Of a DNA stretch of 64,000 bases, positions 1-8,723 are shown in pieces. Under the pieces are notes generated by a model that saw nothing but the letters and a program-made list of their open reading frames with translations, had not been told where the DNA came from and ran no database searches. Each line of letters starts with the position of its first letter. The first letter of the stretch is position 1. Both the position numbers and the translations under genes were made by a program. The stretch is from Leuconostoc rapi (GTDB taxonomy: Bacteria > Bacillota > Bacilli > Lactobacillales > Lactobacillaceae): assembly GCF_016908715.1 (NCBI RefSeq), contig NZ_JAFBEK010000003.1, positions 1-64,000 of the forward strand. The letters are read 5' to 3'.

Positions 1-102
1 CAGAAACAGAAACAGAAACAGAAACAGAAACAGAAACAGAAACAGAAACAGAAACAGAAACAGAAACAGAAACAGAAACAGAAACAGAAACAGAAACAGA
101 AC
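1..102 (+). repeat. Hexanucleotide tandem repeat inside ftsY
   Basis: Sixteen perfect head-to-tail copies of CAGAAA fill positions 1-96, followed by one imperfect copy. The array starts before the window, so the true copy number is unknown. Read in the ftsY frame (codons start at position 3) it encodes alternating Glu-Thr. Six bases are two codons, so copy-number change by slippage would alter protein length without a frameshift. Confidence 0.97.
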
Positions 103-1028
103 AACAGGTTTATGATAAGGGATTGGAAAAGTCACGTACAGGTTTTGCTGCACGTTTTAATCGCTTTTTAGCAAATTTCCGTTCAGTCGATGAAGACTTT
201 TTTGAAGATTTGGAAGAAACTTTAGTTGGCGCTGATGTTGGCTTTGATATGGCAATCAAGATTTCTGATGAACTTCGTGAAGAAGTCAAGTTAGAAAATG
301 CCAAACATAAAGAAGACGTTCGTGATGTGATCATCAAAAAAATGGTTGATATGTATGAGGCAGACGGCGTTGATGAAGATGCAACAATGCATTTTAACAG
401 CAATGGCACCACGGTTATTCTACTAGTTGGTGTTAATGGCGTGGGAAAAACGACAACAATCGGAAAGTTATCCACAAAGTATCAGCAACAGGGCAAGTCT
501 GTTTTACTTGCTGCTGCCGATACATTTCGAGCTGGTGCAACCAAGCAATTACAAGAATGGGGTCAAAGAGCTGGCGTACCTGTAGTTTCAGGTAAAGAAA
601 AAGCTGACCCAGCTTCCGTTGTCTTTGAGGCGGTGGCTAAGGCACGTGATGAACATGTTGATGTATTATTTGTTGACACAGCGGGGCGTTTACAAAACAA
701 CGTGAATCTCATGCAGGAATTAGAAAAAATGAAACGCATTATTCAGCGTGAAATACCTGGTGCACCACACGAAGTGTTACTAGTTCTTGATGCAACAACT
801 GGTCAAAATGCTTTACAGCAAGCAAAACTATTTAAAGACTCATCTGATGTTACCGGCATTGTATTGACAAAAATGGATGGTACTGCAAAAGGTGGGATTG
901 TTTTTGCCATCAGAAATGAGATGCATTTACCAGTTAAATGGGTTGGATTTGGTGAAAAAGCCAGTGATTTGCGTGAATTTAAACCTGAAGAATTTATTTA
1001 TGGCCTATTTAAGGATCTGATTGCATGA
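1..1028 (+). CDS. ftsY: SRP receptor FtsY (5' end outside window)
   Basis: FtsY is the membrane-associated GTPase receptor that docks Ffh-ribosome complexes for co-translational insertion. About 341 residues are visible, in a frame open from position 3. The N-terminal acidic (A) region is a run of Glu-Thr dipeptides, followed by the N domain (RTGFAARFNRFL) and a GTPase G domain with G1 GVNGVGKTT, DTAGR and TKMDG. A TTG at 123 could be mistaken for the start, but the upstream frame is open and clearly coding-like, so the real start lies before base 1. It overlaps ylxM by 4 bp, in the usual Firmicute order ftsY-ylxM-ffh. Confidence 0.96.
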   Translation, partial: ETETETETETETETETETETETETETETETETEQQVYDKGLEKSRTGFAARFNRFLANFRSVDEDFFEDLEETLVGADVGFDMAIKISDELREEVKLENAKHKEDVRDVIIKKMVDMYEADGVDEDATMHFNSNGTTVILLVGVNGVGKTTTIGKLSTKYQQQGKSVLLAAADTFRAGATKQLQEWGQRAGVPVVSGKEKADPASVVFEAVAKARDEHVDVLFVDTAGRLQNNVNLMQELEKMKRIIQREIPGAPHEVLLVLDATTGQNALQQAKLFKDSSDVTGIVLTKMDGTAKGGIVFAIRNEMHLPVKWVGFGEKASDLREFKPEEFIYGLFKDLIA

Positions 1029-1369
1029 ATTTTGAAGAAAAAAATCGTATTAATGGTTTATTTGGTTTTTATGGTGAATTGTTGACACCCAAACAACAGG
1101 ATTATTTGCGTTCTTATTTTGAAGATGATTATTCAATCGTTGAAATTGCAGAGGCTGAAACTGTCAGTCGCCAAGCAGTGTCAGACAACATTCGACGTGG
1201 TATTGACCAGCTTGTAAAGTACGAAAGTATCTTACATCTGCAGGCTAATTTTGAAGCGCGCTCGACAATTGAGGTGGCAGTACAAGAATACATTGCAATG
1301 TATTATAATAAAGATGTACAGTTAAAAGAACTTGTGTCCCAATTATTGGCGCACGAAATAGAAGATTAA
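1025..1369 (+). CDS. ylxM: YlxM/UPF0122 SRP-associated helix-turn-helix protein
   Basis: A 114-residue protein of the YlxM/YlxM_p13 family, always found beside ffh or ftsY and thought to modulate SRP function. It has a sigma-70 region 4-like helix-turn-helix at about residues 20-60 (LTPKQQDYLRSYF, then SIVEIAEAETVSRQAVSDN). Its ATG lies in the overlap ATGA with the ftsY stop, implying translational coupling. Its exact molecular role is not settled in the family. Confidence 0.93.
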   Translation: MNFEEKNRINGLFGFYGELLTPKQQDYLRSYFEDDYSIVEIAEAETVSRQAVSDNIRRGIDQLVKYESILHLQANFEARSTIEVAVQEYIAMYYNKDVQLKELVSQLLAHEIED

Positions 1370-1392
1370 AATACTATTCTAAAAGGGGAAAC

Positions 1393-1452
1393 GTGTTCGA
1401 CGCCAACGATATAATACTGGTGATCTGGGCACTTAAATACTATGGCATTTGA
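1393..1452 (+). CDS. Possible 19-codon leader peptide overlapping the ffh start
   Basis: A strong Shine-Dalgarno AAAAGGGG (1381-1388) sits about 50 bp before the ffh ATG, too far to serve it, but correctly spaced for GTG at 1393. That GTG opens a 19-codon frame (product begins VFDANDIILVIWALKYYGI) whose TGA (1450-1452) lies 8 bp inside ffh in another frame. The ffh ATG has no good ribosome site of its own. The arrangement suggests that translating the leader delivers ribosomes to ffh. This is inference only; the peptide matches nothing I recognise. Confidence 0.35.
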   Translation: MFDANDIILVIWALKYYGI

Positions 1453-2917
1453 AAACTTAACCCAACGTCTCTCTAAGGCAATGAAGAATTTAACTGGTCG
1501 TGGTCGTGTCAGTGAAGAAGATTTGCGGGCAACGATGCGAGAAATACGTTTAGCATTACTGGAAGCCGATGTTAACTATGATACAGTTAAAAAGTTTGTT
1601 GCAAATGTGCGAGAAAAGGCAAGCGGCGCAGATATTCTAGAAGGGTTAAATCCAGCACAACAAATTGTTAAGATCGTTAACGATGAGTTAACAGCAACAA
1701 TGGGTGAAGAAGCTGTCCCTCTTAATAAGTCACCAAAAATTCCAACAATTATTATGATGGCGGGTTTGCAAGGTGCTGGTAAAACAACGACTGTTGCAAA
1801 ATTAGCTTACAAACTAAAAAAAGAATCACAAGCGCGACCACTTTTAATAGCTGCCGATGTCTACCGTCCCGCAGCTATTGATCAGTTGGAAATTTTAGGT
1901 CGTGATTTAGATATACCGGTATTTCAGCTTGGTACGGATGTTAATCCGCGCGACATTGTACGTCAAGGTTTGGCACAAGCAGCTGAGAATAAAAATGATT
2001 ACGTGTTTATTGATACAGCTGGACGTTTACAAATCGATGACGTATTAATGCAAGAGTTAAAGGATGTTGCAGAGATTGCACAACCAGATGAAATTCTGCT
2101 GACGGTTGATGCCATGACAGGACAAAATGCTGCTGAAACAGCAAAAGGATTTTCTGCATCACTTGATTTAACAGGCGTTGTATTGACCAAATTAGATGGC
2201 GATACGCGTGGTGGCGCTGCACTCTCAATTCGTGATGTGACTGGGAAACCAATTAAATTCGTTGGTCAAGGCGAGAAACCAACAGATTTAGATGTTTTTT
2301 ATCCAGATCGCATGGCGTCACGAATTTTGGGTATGGGGGACGTCTTAACCCTAATTGAAAAGGCGCAACGTGATTTCGATGAGGAAGCACAAGCAAAACA
2401 ACTTGAAAAAATGCGTGAAAATACGTTTGATTTCAATGACTTTGTTGCGCAACTCAAGCAAGTACAAAGTATGGGGCCAATGGAAGATTTGTTGAAAATG
2501 ATTCCAGGGATGGCTAATAATCCTGCTTTGGCTAACGTTAATATTGATGCCAAACAATTTGCTCATTTAGAAGCAATTGTCAGTTCTATGACACCAGCCG
2601 AACGTGAAAATCCGGATTTAATCAACCCATCGCGGCGACGTCGGTTGGCAGCTGGTGCGGGACGTCCAACTGTTGAAGTTAATCGTATGATTAAGCAGTT
2701 TGACCAGATGCGGAAAATGATGAATCAAGCAACGAATGGTAATTTTGGTGGTATTGATAAAATGATGGGTGGCGCTGGTATGGATATGTCATCTATGATG
2801 GGTGGCGCCGGTGGTGGCATGCCTACTGGTAACTTTGGTCAAAAAGTTCAAAATTTTGCCATTAAACAAGCTGCACGACGCTTACAAAAGGCTAAGAAGA
2901 AGCGTGGTAAAAAGTAA
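1442..2917 (+). CDS. ffh: Signal recognition particle protein Ffh
   Basis: The 54-kDa-homologue GTPase that binds 4.5S/scRNA and signal sequences. The 491-residue product has an N domain, a G domain with GLQGAGKTTT near residue 107, DTAGR and TKLDG, and a C-terminal M domain containing the RNA-binding SRRRRLAAGAGRP stretch and a Met/Gly-rich tail. No in-frame start exists upstream before a TGA at 1421. The ATG at 1442 has no clear Shine-Dalgarno, unusual for a highly expressed gene (see the possible leader peptide at 1393). The stop overlaps the next small gene as TAATG. Confidence 0.97.
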   Translation: MAFENLTQRLSKAMKNLTGRGRVSEEDLRATMREIRLALLEADVNYDTVKKFVANVREKASGADILEGLNPAQQIVKIVNDELTATMGEEAVPLNKSPKIPTIIMMAGLQGAGKTTTVAKLAYKLKKESQARPLLIAADVYRPAAIDQLEILGRDLDIPVFQLGTDVNPRDIVRQGLAQAAENKNDYVFIDTAGRLQIDDVLMQELKDVAEIAQPDEILLTVDAMTGQNAAETAKGFSASLDLTGVVLTKLDGDTRGGAALSIRDVTGKPIKFVGQGEKPTDLDVFYPDRMASRILGMGDVLTLIEKAQRDFDEEAQAKQLEKMRENTFDFNDFVAQLKQVQSMGPMEDLLKMIPGMANNPALANVNIDAKQFAHLEAIVSSMTPAERENPDLINPSRRRRLAAGAGRPTVEVNRMIKQFDQMRKMMNQATNGNFGGIDKMMGGAGMDMSSMMGGAGGGMPTGNFGQKVQNFAIKQAARRLQKAKKKRGKK

Positions 2918-3096
2918 TGCAACGATTAGAACGTGTACTGCCGACCTTTGTATTTGTTGTGATGTTAGGTGCCAATTTACTTAACGCACCTAATCTATCA
3001 GTACCAGTAGTTTTAATTGCTATCATTATGGCAGCGGTGCCAGGGCTTGTTGTTTTTGGCCTTATTAGATTTTTGATGTGGTGGTTGTTACGTTAA
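2917..3096 (+). CDS. Small two-helix membrane protein of unknown function
   Basis: A 59-residue frame starts with the ATG formed by the ffh stop codon (TAATG, 1-bp overlap), so it is probably translationally coupled to ffh. The product (MQRLERVLPTFVFVVMLGAN...) has one hydrophobic helix at about residues 8-22, an Asn/Pro turn (NAPNLSVP), a second helix at about 30-50, and ends WWLLR. I do not recognise the family. Position next to ffh hints at a membrane role but does not prove one. No terminator separates it from ffh. Confidence 0.7.
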   Translation: MQRLERVLPTFVFVVMLGANLLNAPNLSVPVVLIAIIMAAVPGLVVFGLIRFLMWWLLR

Positions 3097-3139
3097 CTAG
3101 CTAGACTAACCATAAGTTTTTAATTCATAGAGGAGAGAT

Positions 3140-3943
3140 ATGTCAATTAAACTGATTGCTTCGGATCTGGATGCCACTTTTCTAAAAAAAGATAAATCCT
3201 TCAATGAACCATTATTTCAAGAAGTATTGGATAAATTACATGCACAAGGCGGTCAATTCATTGTGGCTACTGGTAATCACGTTCAAAAAGTACGCGAATA
3301 CTTTAAAAATTTTGAAGGTCAATATCAATTGATCGCTAACAACGGGGCTGAAGTTGTTTTAGATGGTGAATTAAAGCATGTTTGGTCAGTACCAACAGAT
3401 GTACCAGCCGTGGTGGATCAGTTAGTTGATAAGTACGTTGATAACGTTGAACTCGGTTTGTCTTTTGTTGCAGCTGATAGGGCATTCATGATTGTTAAAA
3501 AGTATAATGCAGCACATCTTGACTTTGCTAAAACTTATTTTCAAAATCTAACCCTAATTGATTCAGTTTCTGAAATTAATGAACCTATTTTGAAGATATC
3601 TTTGGTATTACCACAGTTAGAATATGATTTCATGCGTGACGTAAAAACGTTGCTAGGCAATAAAGTTCATGTGACAACATCAGGTTATGGCGCAGTTGAT
3701 ATTGTTAACCCTAATGTTAATAAAGCAAATGCGCTCACTTATATTGCAGAAACACTAGACATTGCACCAGATGATATTATGGCCTTTGGCGATGGTCTCA
3801 ATGATATGGAAATGCTTGAGTATGTTGGCCATCCAGTTGCTATGACAAATTCTGATGATGCTTTATTGCAACACGATTTTGCAATTAGTGTTGCTGATAA
3901 TGATAATGATGGTGTTTTACGCACAATTCTTGAAACAATATAA
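3140..3943 (+). CDS. HAD-superfamily Cof-type sugar-phosphate phosphatase
   Basis: A 267-residue haloacid-dehalogenase phosphatase of the Cof/IIB class, probably acting on a sugar phosphate or other small phosphate ester in the cytoplasm. Motif I is DLDAT with nucleophile Asp9 and acid Asp11; the usual Gly of DLDGT is Ala here. Motif IV is FGDGLNDMEML near the C-terminus, with a type C2 cap between. The ribosome site GAGGAGAG precedes the ATG. A terminator follows directly. The substrate cannot be told from sequence. Confidence 0.88.
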   Translation: MSIKLIASDLDATFLKKDKSFNEPLFQEVLDKLHAQGGQFIVATGNHVQKVREYFKNFEGQYQLIANNGAEVVLDGELKHVWSVPTDVPAVVDQLVDKYVDNVELGLSFVAADRAFMIVKKYNAAHLDFAKTYFQNLTLIDSVSEINEPILKISLVLPQLEYDFMRDVKTLLGNKVHVTTSGYGAVDIVNPNVNKANALTYIAETLDIAPDDIMAFGDGLNDMEMLEYVGHPVAMTNSDDALLQHDFAISVADNDNDGVLRTILETI

Positions 3944-3967
3944 CACGCAATCAGCGTGTTTTTTTGT
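3942..3967 (+). terminator. Rho-independent terminator of the HAD gene
   Basis: A 7-bp stem AACACGC / GCGTGTT with loop AATCA is followed by a T-tract. It overlaps the HAD stop codon and isolates this gene from the cellobiose operon. Confidence 0.88.
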
Positions 3968-4004
3968 TACCTTAATTTCCGCATGCTTGCGGCAATTAAG
4001 GTAA
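3967..4004. promoter_or_regulatory. 38-bp inverted repeat upstream of the cellobiose operon
   Basis: Perfect 11-bp arms TTACCTTAATT (3967-3977) and AATTAAGGTAA (3994-4004) enclose a second 5-bp stem CCGCA/TGCGG with loop TGCT. There is no T-tract after it, so it is a poor terminator. It lies just upstream of the cre site and promoter region, making it a candidate operator for the PRD-type regulator encoded in the operon. Confidence 0.6.
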
Positions 4005-4009
4005 TGGAA

Positions 4010-4024
4010 ATGTAAGCGCTTTCT
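4010..4024 (+). promoter_or_regulatory. cre site (CcpA operator)
   Basis: ATGTAAGCGCTTTCT matches the catabolite-response consensus WTGNAANCGNWNNCW at every position. It lies about 36 bp before the 6-phospho-beta-glucosidase ATG, beside a TATAGT -10-like hexamer (about 4033-4038), so CcpA would repress the operon when preferred sugars are present. Confidence 0.85.
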
Positions 4025-4041
4025 TGATAAACTATAGTTAA

Positions 4042-5496
<1,455 letters not shown>

Positions 5497-5509
5497 AAAG
5501 GAATATATC

Positions 5510-5824
5510 ATGAAAAAAGCATTGATTATTTGTGCAGCGGGTATGTCATCATCTATGATGGCTAAAAAAACAACAGATTACTTCAAAGCACAAAATAAGG
5601 CTATCGAATTAGATGCCATTACAGCTACTGAAGGTGAAGATGCCATTCGTGGTGGGCAATTTGACTTATATTTAATTAGTCCTCAAACAACGATGTATCT
5701 GGATAATTTCACAAAAATTGGTGAAGAGGTTGGCAAGCCAGTTGTGTCAATTCCATTTGATGCCTACATTCCGATTCCAATGGGGATTGAAAAAATGGCC
5801 AAATTAGTTGAAACAAATGTTTGA
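5510..5824 (+). CDS. PTS lactose/cellobiose-family EIIB
   Basis: A 104-residue EIIB phosphocarrier. It takes phosphate from EIIA on Cys8 (KKALIICAAGMSSSMMAKK, the phosphocysteine loop) and passes it to the sugar held by EIIC. Length and the C-A-G-x-S-S pattern fit the cellobiose/chitobiose class. It is 13 bp behind the phospho-glucosidase and has its own AAAGGA ribosome site. Confidence 0.93.
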   Translation: MKKALIICAAGMSSSMMAKKTTDYFKAQNKAIELDAITATEGEDAIRGGQFDLYLISPQTTMYLDNFTKIGEEVGKPVVSIPFDAYIPIPMGIEKMAKLVETNV

Positions 5825-5856
5825 ACTAATCGTGTAACTGATAATGAGGTGAGATG

Positions 5857-7854
5857 ATGTTACAAAAAGAGCGGGATTTGTTGCTTTATTTACTAGATAA
5901 TCAAGACCGTTTTGTTACTAGCGAGGAACTGGCTGAAACACTCTCATTCTCATCAAGAACTATTCGAAGTTATGTTAAAAAATTAAAAGAAAAACTGATT
6001 GCAAACGGCGCTCAGTTCGAATCCAAACCAAGCTTTGGCTATCGTTTACACATTGATCACCCGGTGATGTTTGATTTATTTTTAAATGAAAATTATGAAT
6101 TATCACAGTGGGCAATTAGTACCATCAATAAAACAGATACGATTGATCGTCAAAAATATATATTGAATAAATTAGTTATTGAGAACCAAACATTTTTAAT
6201 TGATGATTTGGCAGAAAGACTATTTGTCACACGGTCTACTTTATCCAAAGACCTTACATTAATTCGAAAAATACTGGTGCCCTACAGATTAGTAATTGAT
6301 AGCAAGCCAAACAGAGGCATATTTATTACTGGTTTAGAGCGTGATCGGCGACATTTTATTCTAGATTATTTCTTTAATCATAGTGGCAATACGCTTCAAC
6401 ATTACATGGCAAACAAGTCATTTTTTAAAACAATTAGTTTTGATCAGATTACAATTATTGTTCTGGATGAGTGCCGTGAAGCTGGTATTGACTTAACTGA
6501 CTTTACGATACAAAATATCGTATTGTATATCGCTTTAAGTGTTCAGAGGATGGCTGGTGGTTTTGAATTACAACCGATTATTCTTGATGACACTGCTGAA
6601 ACAAAAAGTGTTCATGCAGTTGCTCAAAATATTATTGATCGTGTTGAAACCAGTTCAGAGCTCAATGTACCAGAAAATGAAGTAGCCTACCTAACAATTC
6701 AGTTGTTAGCTAAAGGAAAAAATAATAATGTGCCAAGTGATGCGAAAATTTGGCATGATTTAGACGATATTTTGCAAAAAATTGAATGGGAAACAGGTTA
6801 TCCAGTGTCTCAGGACTATGAGTTACGAAAGAATCTTGTTGCACATCTGAAACCGATGATTGTGAGGCTTGAACAAGGTTTACAATTAAAAAACCCATTA
6901 TTGCAAGAAATAAAAATGAATTATGCCCCGTATTTTACTGCTGTTAAACATTACCTTAGCTTTTCTGAACAACTCTCGCATTTTGATATTAATGATGACG
7001 AAATTGCTTACTTAACACTACATTTTATGGCAGCGATTGAAAAATATAAGGATTTTAATAAACCAAAAGCATTAATTATTTGTGCTACGGGTTTTGGATC
7101 AGCGCAACTACTTAATAATCGAATTGCAAAAGAGTTTGGTAAATTTATTCATATTGTTGGTATCAAAGGGTATTACGAAATTGACGACAGTGTACTCCAA
7201 GGCGTTGATTTTATTATAAGTGCCATAGATTTATCAACACAGGTGTTTAAAGTACCGATTGTTCAAGTGAGTATTTTTTTAACAACTGTAGATATGCAAA
7301 AATTACATCACTTTTTGGATCAACTCGAGGTCAATGCTAGCGTCGGTTATAAAAATTCATCAATAAATGAGCCGTCAAACGAACCATTAGATTATTTTGA
7401 CCAATTTACAAATAAAACACGTTTTAAAATCTGGCAAAAACCAACAACGCGTTTGGAGGTTTTAGATCAATTAACGCGTATGATTATGACGCATGAACTG
7501 CCAGAATTCAAAGAAGATTTTTTAGATCAAATTAACCAACGTGAACAGTTGAGTGCAGTCACATTTAGTGATGTGATTGCCGTCCCACATCCATTGAGAC
7601 CTATTAGTCAAGTGCCTAAAATTGCTATTGGCGTGATACCAAATGGGCTGAAATGGTCAGACGACTATCCCAATATTAAATTGGTGTTCCTATTATCACC
7701 GTCGTATTGGAATAATCAAGGATTGACTGAAACAACCCAAACAATTGTACGTTTGACAGAAAATATCGTATCACAAGAGCAGTTAATTTCAGCAGCTGAC
7801 TTTAAAACATTTCGGCAACAATTTATGCTGATGATGAAAGGGGGTAAAAATTGA
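5857..7854 (+). CDS. LicR/ManR-type PRD transcriptional regulator with EIIB and EIIA domains
   Basis: A DNA-binding PTS-controlled activator. Numbering from the ATG at 5854 (666 residues; 5857 is the alternative ATG), it has an HTH at about 1-70, a second Mga/HTH near 85-150, PRD1 about 190-290, PRD2 about 305-400, a gat-type EIIB with Cys410 (KALIICATGFGSAQLL), and a C-terminal EIIA with His579 (VAVPHPL). PRD2 keeps both regulatory histidines (His331, His390). PRD1 carries Tyr225 and Gln283 where LicR-type proteins have His. It is encoded between EIIB and EIIA, so it probably controls its own operon. Confidence 0.9.
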   Translation: MLQKERDLLLYLLDNQDRFVTSEELAETLSFSSRTIRSYVKKLKEKLIANGAQFESKPSFGYRLHIDHPVMFDLFLNENYELSQWAISTINKTDTIDRQKYILNKLVIENQTFLIDDLAERLFVTRSTLSKDLTLIRKILVPYRLVIDSKPNRGIFITGLERDRRHFILDYFFNHSGNTLQHYMANKSFFKTISFDQITIIVLDECREAGIDLTDFTIQNIVLYIALSVQRMAGGFELQPIILDDTAETKSVHAVAQNIIDRVETSSELNVPENEVAYLTIQLLAKGKNNNVPSDAKIWHDLDDILQKIEWETGYPVSQDYELRKNLVAHLKPMIVRLEQGLQLKNPLLQEIKMNYAPYFTAVKHYLSFSEQLSHFDINDDEIAYLTLHFMAAIEKYKDFNKPKALIICATGFGSAQLLNNRIAKEFGKFIHIVGIKGYYEIDDSVLQGVDFIISAIDLSTQVFKVPIVQVSIFLTTVDMQKLHHFLDQLEVNASVGYKNSSINEPSNEPLDYFDQFTNKTRFKIWQKPTTRLEVLDQLTRMIMTHELPEFKEDFLDQINQREQLSAVTFSDVIAVPHPLRPISQVPKIAIGVIPNGLKWSDDYPNIKLVFLLSPSYWNNQGLTETTQTIVRLTENIVSQEQLISAADFKTFRQQFMLMMKGGKN

Positions 7855-8213
7855 TGAATTCTGAAGAAATTCAAGTCATAGCCTTTGAAATTATTTTGCA
7901 CAGTGGCAACTCACGGACGAATATACACGAATCTTTTGATGCGATGCGTCATAAAAATTTTGAATTAGCTGATCAAAAATTAAAACAATCAAACGATGAA
8001 TTATTATTAGCACACAAGTCACAAACAAAGTTATTACAAAGCTATGCCGCGGGCACGAAAATTGATATGGAAATTATCTTAGTACATGCGCAAGATCATC
8101 TGATGACAACTATGGCATTACGTGAAATGGCTGTCGAGATGGAAAACCTTTATAAGGAGGTAAAAGAAATTGAAGACAACTTTGAAGTCGGAAAGGATAA
8201 CATTAAAGTCTAA
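7854..8213 (+). CDS. PTS lactose/cellobiose-family EIIA
   Basis: A 119-residue EIIA that accepts phosphate from HPr and donates it to EIIB. The phosphorylated residue is His78 in VHAQDHLM, the same number and motif as in lactococcal EIIA-Lac. ATG at 7854 is chosen over TTG at 7851 because GAAAGGGGG (about 7837-7844) is well spaced for it. The ATG overlaps the regulator stop (TGATG). A strong AAGGAGG inside its 3' end serves the next gene. Confidence 0.93.
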   Translation: MNSEEIQVIAFEIILHSGNSRTNIHESFDAMRHKNFELADQKLKQSNDELLLAHKSQTKLLQSYAAGTKIDMEIILVHAQDHLMTTMALREMAVEMENLYKEVKEIEDNFEVGKDNIKV

Positions 8214-8721
8214 AGAACGTCTCTTAGAAGCCAGTATTGAAAAAAATCGTCAGGATATGAGTCTTAAAAGTATGCAATTCAATCGTTTTATATTGATTCG
8301 CTATGCAACGGCTTTCTTTTTCTTTGTTAATTTGTACTGGGCTTTAATCATGAGACACACTTGGGTGGTGGCATTACCATTATTATTAATTGCAATCACG
8401 TCACTGGCAATTATCGAACAAATAAAATTATTTGGTCAACACAGTAATCAATTACGTTATTCGAAAATTTATTTCAGAAGCCAGATGGTTGCTAATGCCG
8501 TTTTAATTGTCAGTACAATGACACCGCTGTTTTCGTCATTATTCCAATTTGTTAATAATACGTGGCAAAACAGGGTGATTGTTTTATTCTTATTGTTACT
8601 TGGTATTTTGTTACTATTGGTAGTTAACAAGCGTCTGAACTTAATTTCAGTGGATCAAGATAAATACTATGCACGCTTAATAGCCTACCAGAACTCACTT
8701 ACAAGCAAGGAGATGAAATAG
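8170..8721 (+). CDS. Unrecognised multi-spanning membrane protein in the cellobiose operon
   Basis: A 183-residue protein starting at TTG 8170, a start fixed by a perfect AAGGAGG at 8154-8160 inside the EIIA gene; the two genes overlap by 44 bp. The N-terminal 40 residues are charged and possibly helical (SKERLLEASIEKNRQD). Four hydrophobic segments follow at about 42-62, 64-85, 105-130 and 135-155. I do not recognise a family. Between EIIA and EIIC it may be an accessory to the PTS permease, which is inference from position only. Confidence 0.75.
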   Translation: MKTTLKSERITLKSKERLLEASIEKNRQDMSLKSMQFNRFILIRYATAFFFFVNLYWALIMRHTWVVALPLLLIAITSLAIIEQIKLFGQHSNQLRYSKIYFRSQMVANAVLIVSTMTPLFSSLFQFVNNTWQNRVIVLFLLLLGILLLLVVNKRLNLISVDQDKYYARLIAYQNSLTSKEMK

Positions 8722-8723
8722 TT

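Noticed and set aside
1-102. Short repeats considered as a CRISPR or replication iteron array
   Set aside because: The unit is only 6 bp with no spacers, and it is in frame with ftsY as Glu-Thr codons.
110-475. 121-residue minus-strand frame inside ftsY
   Set aside because: Serine-rich shadow of a strongly conserved gene on the other strand; no start signals.
2802-2984. 60-residue plus-strand frame across the ffh end
   Set aside because: It overlaps the ffh tail in another frame with no ribosome site; the real small gene in this place starts at 2917.
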